Positions 38,404 to 46,690 of a stretch of DNA of 64,000 bases are shown here, one piece after another. The translations under genes were made by a program, and so were the position numbers. Source of the DNA: Cohnella sp. SGD-V74 (GTDB lineage Bacteria > Bacillota > Bacilli > Paenibacillales > Paenibacillaceae); assembly GCF_003001675.1 (NCBI RefSeq), contig NZ_PVYW01000008.1, positions 124,001-188,000 of the forward strand, read 5' to 3'. Each line of letters begins with the position of its first letter. Positions within the stretch are counted from its first letter, which is position 1. The notes under the pieces are model-generated. The model had not been told where the DNA came from and did not search any database. It worked only from the letters and a program-made list of their open reading frames with translations.

Positions 38404-40017
38404 ATGAAAAAGAAAGGCTGGCTGTCCCTCGCATTGGCAATCGCACTTACGGCAACGCTGCTGTCGGCGTGCAGCGGGAACAAAAACGGAGGCAGTTCGA
38501 GTCCGAGCGCTTCGCCAAGCGGCAGCACGAGTTCGAGCGAAAGCGCTTCTCCCGAGGCTCCGATGAAGCTGACATTCTGGGATCTCGACGGAACGGCCGT
38601 GAAGAGCTCCCCAGGGGTCACGGCGCTGCAGCAGAAGCTGAACATCGAGGTCGACTACATCTCGACGACCCGGGAAGCGATGAAAGAGAAATTGAATCTG
38701 ATGCTGGCTTCGAACGACATTCCGGACTGGTGGAAGGAGCCGTCGTTCCCGGATTACGACAAGCTGCTGCAGCAGAGCGTGGCGGCGGAAATTCCGCAGG
38801 AGCTCATCGAGCAATACATGCCGAAATACGTGGCCTGGCTGAAACGCTACCTGGGCGACGATCCGTTCCAGTACGTGCGCCGAGACGGTAAAATCTACGC
38901 GCTTCCGGTCATCTGGGACATCGGCATCGACGGCTTGCAGCTGGCTTTCCGCGAGGACTGGCTGAAGAAGGTCGGCATTGCGAAAACGCCGGAAACGCTG
39001 GAGGAGATGGAAGAAGCGCTCACGAAGTTCCGCAACGACGATCCGGACGGCAACGGCCAGAAGGACACGTACGGCATCACCTCGGCCGGAGACAACATCG
39101 AGTCGATGATGAGCACCGTCTTCGGCGCATTCAATGCGTATCCGAACATCTTCCGCGAGAAGGACGGGAAGATCGTTCGCGGTGAAATCGAACCGGGAGC
39201 GAAGCAGGCGCTGGAAGTGCTCAACCGCTGGTACAAGAACGAATTGATCGATCCGGAATTCGTCGTCAACAAGGGCAATAACGTCGAGGACAAAGTGCTT
39301 GGCGGCAAAATCGGGGCCATCGAGTTTTATTGGTGGGCGTTCCTGCCGGGCAGCGCGTTCCTCGGCGGCGAGCAGTGGTACGATAAGCTCAAGGCGCAAA
39401 ATCCGGATTTCGCCTTCGCGACTACGGGCGGCATTAAAGGACCGGACGGCAATTGGGGCATTTCGCAATACAATCCGGCGTTCGCGTCCGGCGTCATGTT
39501 CGGCAAGCAGCTCGAGCAGAATCAAGCGAAAATGATTCGCTACATGCAAGTGTTCGAAGCGACCCAGTTCGAGCCCGATTCGTACGAAGCGATTAATTTT
39601 GGAATCGAAGGCACGCACTGGAAGCGGAGCGATAAGGGAACGATCGAGTTCCTTCCGCCGTACGATAACGAGGACGAACGCAAGAAAGCGGGCATCGTTG
39701 CTTATTCTATGGCCGGATCGTTCAACGATTACGATTTTCAAACGTCGTACACATCGGATGAGGACTTGCGCCAGCTGGCCAAGGATACCCGTGCTCAAGG
39801 CTCGCGCGTGATCGACATCCTCGCGCCGTTCAGCAAGCCGATCTACAACGAAAATCAGGATAAGCTGAAGCAATTTACGTTGACGACGTTTATCGATTTT
39901 ATTACGGGACGCAAATCGCTGAACGAGTTCGACGGATTTGTCGCCGAGTGGAAGAAGATGGGCGGAGACAAAGTGCTCGAAGAGGCCCAGCAAATCTATG
40001 ATCAATATTTGAAATAA
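38404..40017 (+). CDS. Extracellular solute-binding lipoprotein (family 1, LplA-like)
   Basis: 537 residues. Signal peptide with lipobox LLSAC (Cys near residue 22), then a Gly/Ser-rich linker: a membrane-anchored lipoprotein. The mature part shows MKLTFWDLDGTAV, then NDIPDWW, and a calcium-loop-like DPDGNGQKDTYGI near residue 220. That acidic loop is common in binding proteins for acidic or pectin-derived oligosaccharides, but the substrate is not proven. It serves the two permeases upstream. Confidence 0.92.
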   Translation: MKKKGWLSLALAIALTATLLSACSGNKNGGSSSPSASPSGSTSSSESASPEAPMKLTFWDLDGTAVKSSPGVTALQQKLNIEVDYISTTREAMKEKLNLMLASNDIPDWWKEPSFPDYDKLLQQSVAAEIPQELIEQYMPKYVAWLKRYLGDDPFQYVRRDGKIYALPVIWDIGIDGLQLAFREDWLKKVGIAKTPETLEEMEEALTKFRNDDPDGNGQKDTYGITSAGDNIESMMSTVFGAFNAYPNIFREKDGKIVRGEIEPGAKQALEVLNRWYKNELIDPEFVVNKGNNVEDKVLGGKIGAIEFYWWAFLPGSAFLGGEQWYDKLKAQNPDFAFATTGGIKGPDGNWGISQYNPAFASGVMFGKQLEQNQAKMIRYMQVFEATQFEPDSYEAINFGIEGTHWKRSDKGTIEFLPPYDNEDERKKAGIVAYSMAGSFNDYDFQTSYTSDEDLRQLAKDTRAQGSRVIDILAPFSKPIYNENQDKLKQFTLTTFIDFITGRKSLNEFDGFVAEWKKMGGDKVLEEAQQIYDQYLK

Positions 40018-40030
40018 TATAGCTTCGCGT

Positions 40031-40059
40031 AAGGCTGCTGGCCGAATGGCGGCAGCCTT
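40031..40059 (+). terminator. Hairpin between binding-protein and glycosidase-like genes
   Basis: AAGGCTGC pairs with GCAGCCTT, with GCC/GGC inside, then CTTCT. It is a weak terminator or mRNA-stabilising hairpin. Confidence 0.55.
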
Positions 40060-40079
40060 CTTCTGGAGGAGGAGCTTCA

Positions 40080-42488
40080 ATGACTTATCACATTCGAGCA
40101 GGTCAGCTTGTTCTGGAGATTAACGAACGCGGAGAGGCTCGGCTTCAAGCCGATAAGGTTGGCGCTTCCGAAGGCTTGCCTATGGCGATGTATCCGTCGC
40201 CGCTGCTGAGGCTCGTGCAGGACGGGGAGTTGCAGGAGCCGGCGGGCTGCGAGCAGGAAGACAGAACCGGGACGCTGACACTGACGTATCCGAATGGGAC
40301 GAAGATTAAGGTCGGCGTTGCAGTTCGGGATAGTTACGCGGCTCTGGAGGTGCTGACCATCGAGTCGGGCAGCCCGGATGCCGTTATATGGGGGCCGTTC
40401 CGCACACGGATCGGCGGTTCGATCGGAGAGTCGGTCGGTGTCGTGCACGACGGCCGGTTCGCGATCGCCCTTCAGGTGCTGAATGCGAAAACGGTCGGCG
40501 GCTGGCCGCTGGAGCTGGACAGATTAGCGTACATGGCGCCGTCGTACAGCGAGGGAGACGCTCCGGACCCGAATGGCCGCCGGGGGTCGGACAACAAATT
40601 TGAGTATCCCGTCTGTACTGCCTGGCCGACGGTGGACGGCGGCAGCGCACTGCAAGCGTACGCCCGCGATCGCACGAAGCGCTCGATCCGCAAGGCATGG
40701 AACGTGCCCGCCACTGAAGTGCGGCCGTTTGAGGGCGAGGATGCGGTCATTGTCGGGAGCGGGATTGCTTTGTTCGGTTGTCCCGTCGAAGAGGTGCTAG
40801 AAACGATAGAGCAGATCGAGCTGGGGGAAGGTCTTCCTCACCCGACTATCGAAGGACAGTGGGGGAAGACATCTCCGGCGGCCAATCAATCCTACTTGAT
40901 TACCGCTTTTACGGAAGAGACGATCGGGGAGGCGGTCCAGTACGCCAAGCTTGCTGGACTGAGCTATGTATATCACCCCGATCCCTTCGAGCAATGGGGA
41001 CACTTCAAGCTGAAGCGCGGCAGCTTCCCGAGCGGCGATGAAGGGCTGAGGCGTTGCTCGGAGGCCGCAAGAGCGGAAGGCGTATCGCTCGGCATCCATA
41101 CGCTCAGCAATTTTACGACGCTAAACGATTCTTACGTCACGCCGGTGCCGGACATACGGCTGCAGCCTCTTGGAGCGGCTGTGCTTGCGGAGGAGGCGGA
41201 TGAGCGGGGCGACAGTCTAACGATCGACGAGCCTTGGCCGTTTACCGTTGCGCTATATCGCAAAACGGCGCGTATCGGCAGCGAACTGGTGGAATACGCA
41301 GCGGTATCGGAGACGAAGCCGTGGCGATTGCTTGGCGTAAAGCGGGGCATGCATGGCACGGCGGCATCGAAGCATGGCAAAGGAGAGACGGTGGCTCGGC
41401 TATGGGACCATCCGTACGACGTCGTGTTTCCGGATTTGGAGCTGCAAGACGAATATGCCGATCGGCTTGCGGAACTGATGAACGGGGCCGATATTCGGCA
41501 GGTTTCGTTCGACGGTCTGGAGGGATTGTACGCGACCGGGCAGGACGATTACGGCGTCATTCGGTTCGTCGAGCGGCAATATCGGAGCTGGGGACGGGAA
41601 GTGATCAACGACGCGAGCATCGTCGTGCCGAATTACCTGTGGCATATGGCCACCCGTTTCAACTGGGGCGAGCCGTGGGGAGCGGAGACGCGCGAAGGGC
41701 AGCTGGAGTGGCGGCTCAGCAATCAGCGGTATTTCGAGCGTAATTTTATTCCGCGTATGCTCGGATGGTTCCTTGTCCGTTCGGCGTCCGACCGCTTCGA
41801 GTCGACGGCGCTGGACGAGATCGAGTGGGTGCTGTCCAAAGCGGCCGGCTTCGGAGCGGGATTCGCGCTTGTTGCGGATGAAGAGGTTTTGAAGCGTAAC
41901 GGCAACATCGAAGCGCTGCTGGCGGCGGTGCGGGAATGGGAGACGGCGCGGCGACTCGGCGCGTTCAGCGCGGAGCAGCGGGAGAGGCTCGTCGAACCGA
42001 AGGGAGATTGGCATCTTGAGCCGGTCGGACCGCAGCGTTGGAATTTGTATCCGGTGCAGGCGACGAAGCCTCTCGTCTGCACTCCGGCCGAACAGCAGCC
42101 GGGACAGCCGGGCGGCTCGGATTGGGCGATGTTCAACAAGTACGCCGAGCAGCCGCTTCGCTTCACCATGCGCGTGCGTCCGTCCTACGGCAACGAGGAC
42201 GCTGCGGTGCAGCGGCCCACCTTCTACACCGACGGCGTCTATATGACGTTCGATACGGAAATCGCCGCGAATCAGTATCTGGAATGCGACGGCACCCGGA
42301 CCGGACGCGTCTACGACGCGAACCGCAACCTGCTGCGCGTCGTCGAAGCCTCCGCCGAAGCTCCGACCGTCCGTCATGGCGGACAAACGCTGTCGTTCAG
42401 CGCCAAGTTCATAGGCGACCCGAAGCCGGACGTCGCCGTTAAAGTGTGGTTGTACGGAGACCCTGAGACGGTCTCCGCCGACGAGTGA
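40080..42488 (+). CDS. Putative glycoside hydrolase-like protein
   Basis: 802 residues, no signal peptide. AGGAGGAGC precedes the ATG. The first ~250 residues look like a beta-sandwich (VLEINERGEARLQ, then WGPFRTRIGGSIGESVGV). About residues 255-620 look like a TIM barrel (EAVQYAKLAGLSYVYHPDP, GVSLGIHTLSNF, VSFDGLEGLYATG). The Asp and Glu in the FDGLEG strand are candidate active-site acids. A beta-sandwich closes the protein. It is last in the third transport locus, which suggests it cleaves the imported sugar inside the cell. I do not recognise the family with confidence, and it is not closely like the protein encoded at 1068-3275. Confidence 0.55.
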   Translation: MTYHIRAGQLVLEINERGEARLQADKVGASEGLPMAMYPSPLLRLVQDGELQEPAGCEQEDRTGTLTLTYPNGTKIKVGVAVRDSYAALEVLTIESGSPDAVIWGPFRTRIGGSIGESVGVVHDGRFAIALQVLNAKTVGGWPLELDRLAYMAPSYSEGDAPDPNGRRGSDNKFEYPVCTAWPTVDGGSALQAYARDRTKRSIRKAWNVPATEVRPFEGEDAVIVGSGIALFGCPVEEVLETIEQIELGEGLPHPTIEGQWGKTSPAANQSYLITAFTEETIGEAVQYAKLAGLSYVYHPDPFEQWGHFKLKRGSFPSGDEGLRRCSEAARAEGVSLGIHTLSNFTTLNDSYVTPVPDIRLQPLGAAVLAEEADERGDSLTIDEPWPFTVALYRKTARIGSELVEYAAVSETKPWRLLGVKRGMHGTAASKHGKGETVARLWDHPYDVVFPDLELQDEYADRLAELMNGADIRQVSFDGLEGLYATGQDDYGVIRFVERQYRSWGREVINDASIVVPNYLWHMATRFNWGEPWGAETREGQLEWRLSNQRYFERNFIPRMLGWFLVRSASDRFESTALDEIEWVLSKAAGFGAGFALVADEEVLKRNGNIEALLAAVREWETARRLGAFSAEQRERLVEPKGDWHLEPVGPQRWNLYPVQATKPLVCTPAEQQPGQPGGSDWAMFNKYAEQPLRFTMRVRPSYGNEDAAVQRPTFYTDGVYMTFDTEIAANQYLECDGTRTGRVYDANRNLLRVVEASAEAPTVRHGGQTLSFSAKFIGDPKPDVAVKVWLYGDPETVSADE

Positions 42489-42492
42489 AAAG

Positions 42493-42543
42493 AGCCGATC
42501 GCCAGGTCCCCGGGTCTCCGGGTCCTTGTCGGTCGGCTTTTTG
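42493..42543 (+). terminator. Intrinsic terminator of the third locus
   Basis: AGCCGA pairs with TCGGCT, with further GC pairing between, followed by TTTTTGC. It marks the border between the glycan locus and the CRISPR island. Confidence 0.75.
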
Positions 42544-42590
42544 CTTTGGGGTAGGGAGTGAACTTGGTACGTTACATTCCTGCCGGAGTT

Positions 42591-43080
42591 GTTTCAATCC
42601 ATGCTCCTGCAAGGGAGCGGCGGCAGCTTTAGCTTCTTGATTAGGGATAATATAGTTTCAATCCACACTCCCGTACAAGGAGCGACCTTCAAAAGCATTA
42701 CCTAATTCCTTGTACAGTCGTTTCAATCCACGCTCCCGTACAAGGAGCGACTGTCGAATCGTGTCGTGTAATATTTTGGATCTAGTTTCAATCCACGCTC
42801 CCGTACAAGGAGCGACTGTCGATGAAAGGCATTAGTCCGTTACCTCCTTAGTTTCAATCCACGCTCCCGTACAAGGAGCGACGGCCGAACTCAGGTCTTT
42901 ACCATCGATCCGAACGGTTTCAATCCACGCTCCCGTACAAGGAGCGACCTTGCGCTTCCTAGTAATAAACCTCCACCAGTACCGTTTCAATCCACGCTCC
43001 CGTACAAGGAGCGACCTTAAGGCCGACAGATTTGCGGATATCTTTATTGTTTCAATCCACGCTCCCGTACAAGGAGCGAC
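42591..43080 (-). CRISPR. CRISPR array 1 (type I-C), 8 repeats
   Basis: Eight 32-bp repeats start at 42591, 42655, 42720, 42785, 42851, 42917, 42984 and 43049. They begin GTTTCAATCCACGCTCCC on the plus strand and end GTACAAGGAGCGAC. The two leftmost are degenerate (31 bp with several changes; one G to A), as expected at the old, leader-distal end. The seven spacers are 33-35 bp. The crRNA-sense repeat (ending GTGGATTGAAAC) is on the minus strand, so transcription enters from the leader on the right. Confidence 0.97.
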
Positions 43081-43280
43081 AGCAGCCCATCTGAACCCTT
43101 GCGTGGCAAGGGATTTGGGGCTCAAAAGTGCGAATCGTCATTTTGGGGGCGAGGAAAGAGGCTTAAAAACATTCTCAAAACCCCGGAGCCCTTGTGCGGC
43201 AAGAGGTGCGAATCTCCCAGGAGAATCATGTGAGCTTGGGGTTCGCACCGGCTCGACCCATATAACGATTTTATTATAAG
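43081..43280 (-). promoter_or_regulatory. Leader of array 1
   Basis: About 170 bp nearly identical to the leaders of array 2 and the decayed array. It contains an inverted repeat (GGTGCGAA 43205-43212, TTCGCACC 43242-43249). On the minus strand a TATAAT -10 (43273-43278) sits just outside, in the same place as at array 2. Confidence 0.85.
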
Positions 43281-43471
43281 CTTTTTTTGTAGAGTTGTGG
43301 ATGCCGATATTAGTAAAGTAGATTCAAGACTCGTGTACACTTTTGGACAAATTGATCTAATCCGAGAAGCCTTAACTCCGATAAATGAATTTAATTATCG
43401 TGAAATGTCCCAAAACAGCGAGAGTGTTGGTTATATAAACGAAACGGTAAACATTGGGAAGGAGGCGGGGC

Positions 43472-44044
43472 ATGGAGCGGTCGGAAACGGAAAGAATCGT
43501 AAAAGCTGTCAAACAAGGAGACAAAGAACGTTACGGAGAGTTGGTCGAGGACTATCAACAACGGATCTTCCGATATTGTTTTCATATGTTGGGGCAGATG
43601 CAGGAAGCGGAGGATGTTGCGCAGGACGTGTTCATCAAAGGGTTTGAACGACTTGAGCAGTACCGGGAAGGGACTAATTTCGGAGCGTGGTTGTATAAGA
43701 TCGCTTATCGCGAGTGTCTGAACAAATTGAAGCGGGCTAAAACCTATGAGCGTCTAATTCGTCTTTTTGTGAGGACGGCCCCGACAGTAGAGGCGGATCG
43801 GGTGCCAGATGTAGAATACAATGCCGGGCTTCGTCTGGCGATGCTGCGTCTGAATCCGGAGGACAGGCATATTATTTTGCTTCGGATTGTGGAGGAGAAT
43901 CGATTCGAGGATATCGCGGAACAGCTCAATATGAGCTATGCAGCGGTTCGCAAAAGATACGAGCGGGCAAAGCGGAAACTCAAAAACGGGTTGACTGAAA
44001 AGGAGGGAGAGTCCGATGGACAAAGTCGAAGTCTTTCTTATTGA
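43472..44044 (+). CDS. ECF-type RNA polymerase sigma factor
   Basis: 190 residues. The ATG at 43472 follows GGAAGGAGGCGGGG. Region sigma-2 spans ~20-90 (YCFHMLGQMQEAEDVAQDVFIKGFERL, GAWLYKIAYR). Sigma-4 spans ~120-175 (NPEDRHIILLRIVEENRFEDIAEQLNMSYAAVRKRYERA). It overlaps the next gene by 29 bp in another frame, typical of a sigma/anti-sigma pair. It lies between arrays 1 and 2 and has no obvious link to CRISPR function. It probably controls a cell-envelope stress response together with the membrane protein that follows. Confidence 0.92.
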   Translation: MERSETERIVKAVKQGDKERYGELVEDYQQRIFRYCFHMLGQMQEAEDVAQDVFIKGFERLEQYREGTNFGAWLYKIAYRECLNKLKRAKTYERLIRLFVRTAPTVEADRVPDVEYNAGLRLAMLRLNPEDRHIILLRIVEENRFEDIAEQLNMSYAAVRKRYERAKRKLKNGLTEKEGESDGQSRSLSY

Positions 44045-45392
44045 GGATCAGGAGCTGCAACGAAAATTCGGCGAGACCAGATTGCCTCAAATTCAGTTGA
44101 AGGCTCGGGTATTGGAGGAACTGGGTACGACAAAAAAGGTTTTTCCCGCGAAGGCCAACGCTCTTCGTTCCAGACGACTTCTCGCCGCGATCAGCATGGT
44201 CATATCTGTAGTTGCGTTAATCAGCCTATTGTCCATTTTCCCAGCTTCGGCAGAGCAATTGCGAAAAATTCCAGTTATCGGGAAGGTGTTTGAGGGGAAT
44301 ATTTTTGATTTTGCGGGAGATAGCGGAATCGTAATCGGTCAAAAGTCTGGGCTTTCTTCCGGGGTAAACGAGGAAGCCAATGATCAGGGAGTCACAATTA
44401 AGCTGCAAGACGTTCTTTATGACGGTGCGAGATTGTCAATAGGTTACGAGATTATTTCGGAACAGGCGGAAAATTTGATCTTTTTGGAGAATGTCAGAGT
44501 TAGCGTTAATGGTGTTTTTCGCCCCGACGCCAGACCCAGCGCCCAACCTCATCTTCTTGATGCCAAACATGCTGCTGGAATTATGACGATCGATCTGGAT
44601 GAGCCGGAGAAGGAGGATCGCTTCGAGCTAGAGCTTCTTATCGGCGGTGTGAGCGGCATGAATGAAGGAAACCAAACGAAAGTCAGCGGCGAATGGGGCT
44701 TTAAGATGAACGTTGAAAATCGCGTTGCGGACAGCGAATATATTTCGCTTGCCGACAGCTATGTGGCGAGTTGGAAAGGGGATCAGTTTCAAGTGACTGG
44801 GTACTTGGCCACTCCGGCGACAATGAAGCTGGATTTTCTCTATTCCGGCAATACGGATTGGTTAGGGTTTCAGCTTAAGGATGATAGAGGAATGTTGATT
44901 AGAATGCTGGATATAGCTTTTACAGTCGACAAGAATGGAACGGCGGAAGGGACAGTTCGATTTGTTCCGTTTGCTCCAGGTACGACAAGGGTGGCGGTCA
45001 CGCCTTACAATTTGTTGGTGGGAAAAAATGATACAGAGAAAGCAGTTACAGCCAAGCTAACGACCGATTATCCGATCGTGTTGTCGCAGGGAGAAGTAGG
45101 AGAGATTGTGGTGCAGAACGTTGAGTTTTTGCAGGATAAAACGTTGATTCACTATGAAGTGAAAGGTAAGAACCCGTATATCCAATACGCCTCGCTTTGG
45201 CTGGAGACGCCGGATGGACAGCGGTTCATCTCGGATAATGGGAAGCGGACCAGGGTCAGCGATACATCTTACGAGTACATTCTGGAGTATCCTGCGTTGG
45301 ATGCGTCGCAGTCCTATTTCCTTGGGACAATGCCTCAGACGGATCTTGAGTTGCAGGAGGAACTTGTGGTAAGTTTTGAGATTCGCGAGTAG
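44016..45392 (+). CDS. Membrane-bound anti-sigma-like protein (DUF4179-like)
   Basis: 458 residues. A cytoplasmic N-terminal ~50 residues (likely sigma-binding) is followed by one membrane helix (~55-75, LAAISMVISVVALISLLSIF). The extracellular part starts PASAEQLRKIPVIGKVFE, characteristic of DUF4179 proteins that accompany ECF sigma factors in Bacillales. The rest is beta-rich with Ig-like repeats. AAAGGAGGGAG precedes the ATG. The sensed signal is unknown. A terminator follows. Confidence 0.85.
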   Translation: MDKVEVFLIEDQELQRKFGETRLPQIQLKARVLEELGTTKKVFPAKANALRSRRLLAAISMVISVVALISLLSIFPASAEQLRKIPVIGKVFEGNIFDFAGDSGIVIGQKSGLSSGVNEEANDQGVTIKLQDVLYDGARLSIGYEIISEQAENLIFLENVRVSVNGVFRPDARPSAQPHLLDAKHAAGIMTIDLDEPEKEDRFELELLIGGVSGMNEGNQTKVSGEWGFKMNVENRVADSEYISLADSYVASWKGDQFQVTGYLATPATMKLDFLYSGNTDWLGFQLKDDRGMLIRMLDIAFTVDKNGTAEGTVRFVPFAPGTTRVAVTPYNLLVGKNDTEKAVTAKLTTDYPIVLSQGEVGEIVVQNVEFLQDKTLIHYEVKGKNPYIQYASLWLETPDGQRFISDNGKRTRVSDTSYEYILEYPALDASQSYFLGTMPQTDLELQEELVVSFEIRE

Positions 45393-45442
45393 GTTGGTGG
45401 GGGCGCTTTTGGAAACGCGTTTAAAAGTACAATGCAACTCGG

Positions 45443-45466
45443 CGCTCCCTTGAGGGAGCGTCTTTT
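45443..45466 (+). terminator. Intrinsic terminator of the sigma/anti-sigma operon
   Basis: CGCTCCC, loop TTGA, GGGAGCG, then TCTTTT. The stem arms are identical to the hairpin arms of the CRISPR repeats that begin 35 bp later. Confidence 0.85.
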
Positions 45467-45500
45467 GACTGGGGACGACTGGCAACTGGTCTTGCGGCTT

Positions 45501-46331
45501 GTTTAATTCACGTTCCTTTACGGTGAACGTGCAGAGAGCGACGTCTTTTATTCGGCCAAGCGGCTGGAGGTCGCAGTTTCAATCCACGCTCCCGTACAAG
45601 GAGCGACGAGTTGTCTGTTGTCCTTGAACACGCCTTGCGTGGTTTCAATCCACGCTCCCGTACAAGGAGCGACATCTCGTTGACCAACTCTTCCTCGTCA
45701 ACGTTGGTTTCAATCCACGCTCCCGTACAAGGAGCGACGTTAGCCCGTCTCCAGGAGCGTGCGCAGAAGGAGTTTCAATCCACGCTCCCGTACAAGGAGC
45801 GACTCCTAGAAAAAATCCCCCGCCCCTGAATTAAGGGTTTCAATCCACGCTCCCGTACAAGGAGCGACCTATCCGTATACGTTTATTCAAGGGGATGCTC
45901 TAGTTTCAATCCACGCTCCCGTACAAGGAGCGACTTATCCAAAATAGCTTGATATTCGCCGCCGTTCGGTTTCAATCCACGCTCCCGTACAAGGAGCGAC
46001 CCCAAATTGAGTCCTATTATGAGAAAATCATGGAAGTTTCAATCCACGCTCCCGTACAAGGAGCGACCTCCATAGCGGTAAATACCGGTACGATGTAGAA
46101 GGTTTCAATCCACGCTCCCGTACAAGGAGCGACGGGGTCGGCTTAATGCAATCGGGCAAATAACAATGTTTCAATCCACGCTCCCGTACAAGGAGCGACT
46201 TGTAAGCGGCCCGGTAGTCGAGCGCTGGCAGTACGTTTCAATCCACGCTCCCGTACAAGGAGCGACGGGTTTTGATGATATGGAGTTTTGGTGTTAGCAG
46301 TTTCAATCCACGCTCCCGTACAAGGAGCGAC
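45501..46331 (-). CRISPR. CRISPR array 2 (type I-C), 12 intact repeats plus one decayed
   Basis: Twelve identical 32-bp repeats of the GTACAAGG type start at 45576, 45642, 45707, 45772, 45837, 45903, 45969, 46036, 46102, 46168, 46235 and 46300. A strongly decayed one (GTTTAATTCACGTTCC...) covers 45501-45542, one spacer length to the left. Spacers are 33-36 bp. The repeat variant matches array 1. Minus-strand transcription from the leader on the right. Confidence 0.97.
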
Positions 46332-46520
46332 AGCGGCCCATTTGAACCCTTACGTGGCAAGGGATTTGGGGCTCAAAAGTGCGAATCGTCATTTTTGGGG
46401 CGAGGAATGAGGCTTAAAAACATTCTCAAAACCCCGGAGCCCTTGTGCGGCAAGAGGTGCGAATCTCCCAGGAAAATCATGTGAGCTTGGGGTTCGCACC
46501 AGAATAACTTTATTATAAGC
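46332..46520 (-). promoter_or_regulatory. Leader of array 2
   Basis: Nearly identical to the array 1 leader, with the inverted repeat GGTGCGAA 46456-46463 / TTCGCACC 46493-46500 and a minus-strand TATAAT at 46512-46517. A CCACAAC block upstream of the -10 is shared with the array 1 leader. Confidence 0.85.
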
Positions 46521-46629
46521 TCTTACTGGGAGGTTGTGGAAGTCATTATGATAGATTATAGGTTGCTTTACGTCGTGCTTGATACAACGCACTCCTACCT
46601 CCAGCGATCTTGAACAATTAATCCCATTA

Positions 46630-46658
46630 TTGGTTTGCGATATGGCTTGGGTTATACT
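46630..46658 (+). promoter_or_regulatory. Predicted promoter of the AAA-ATPase gene
   Basis: -35 TTGGTT (46630-46635), 17-bp spacer, -10 TATACT (46653-46658), 32 bp before the start codon. Confidence 0.55.
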
Positions 46659-46690
46659 AATCATAATGAAGAAAAGGGGCGGTGTGCAGA

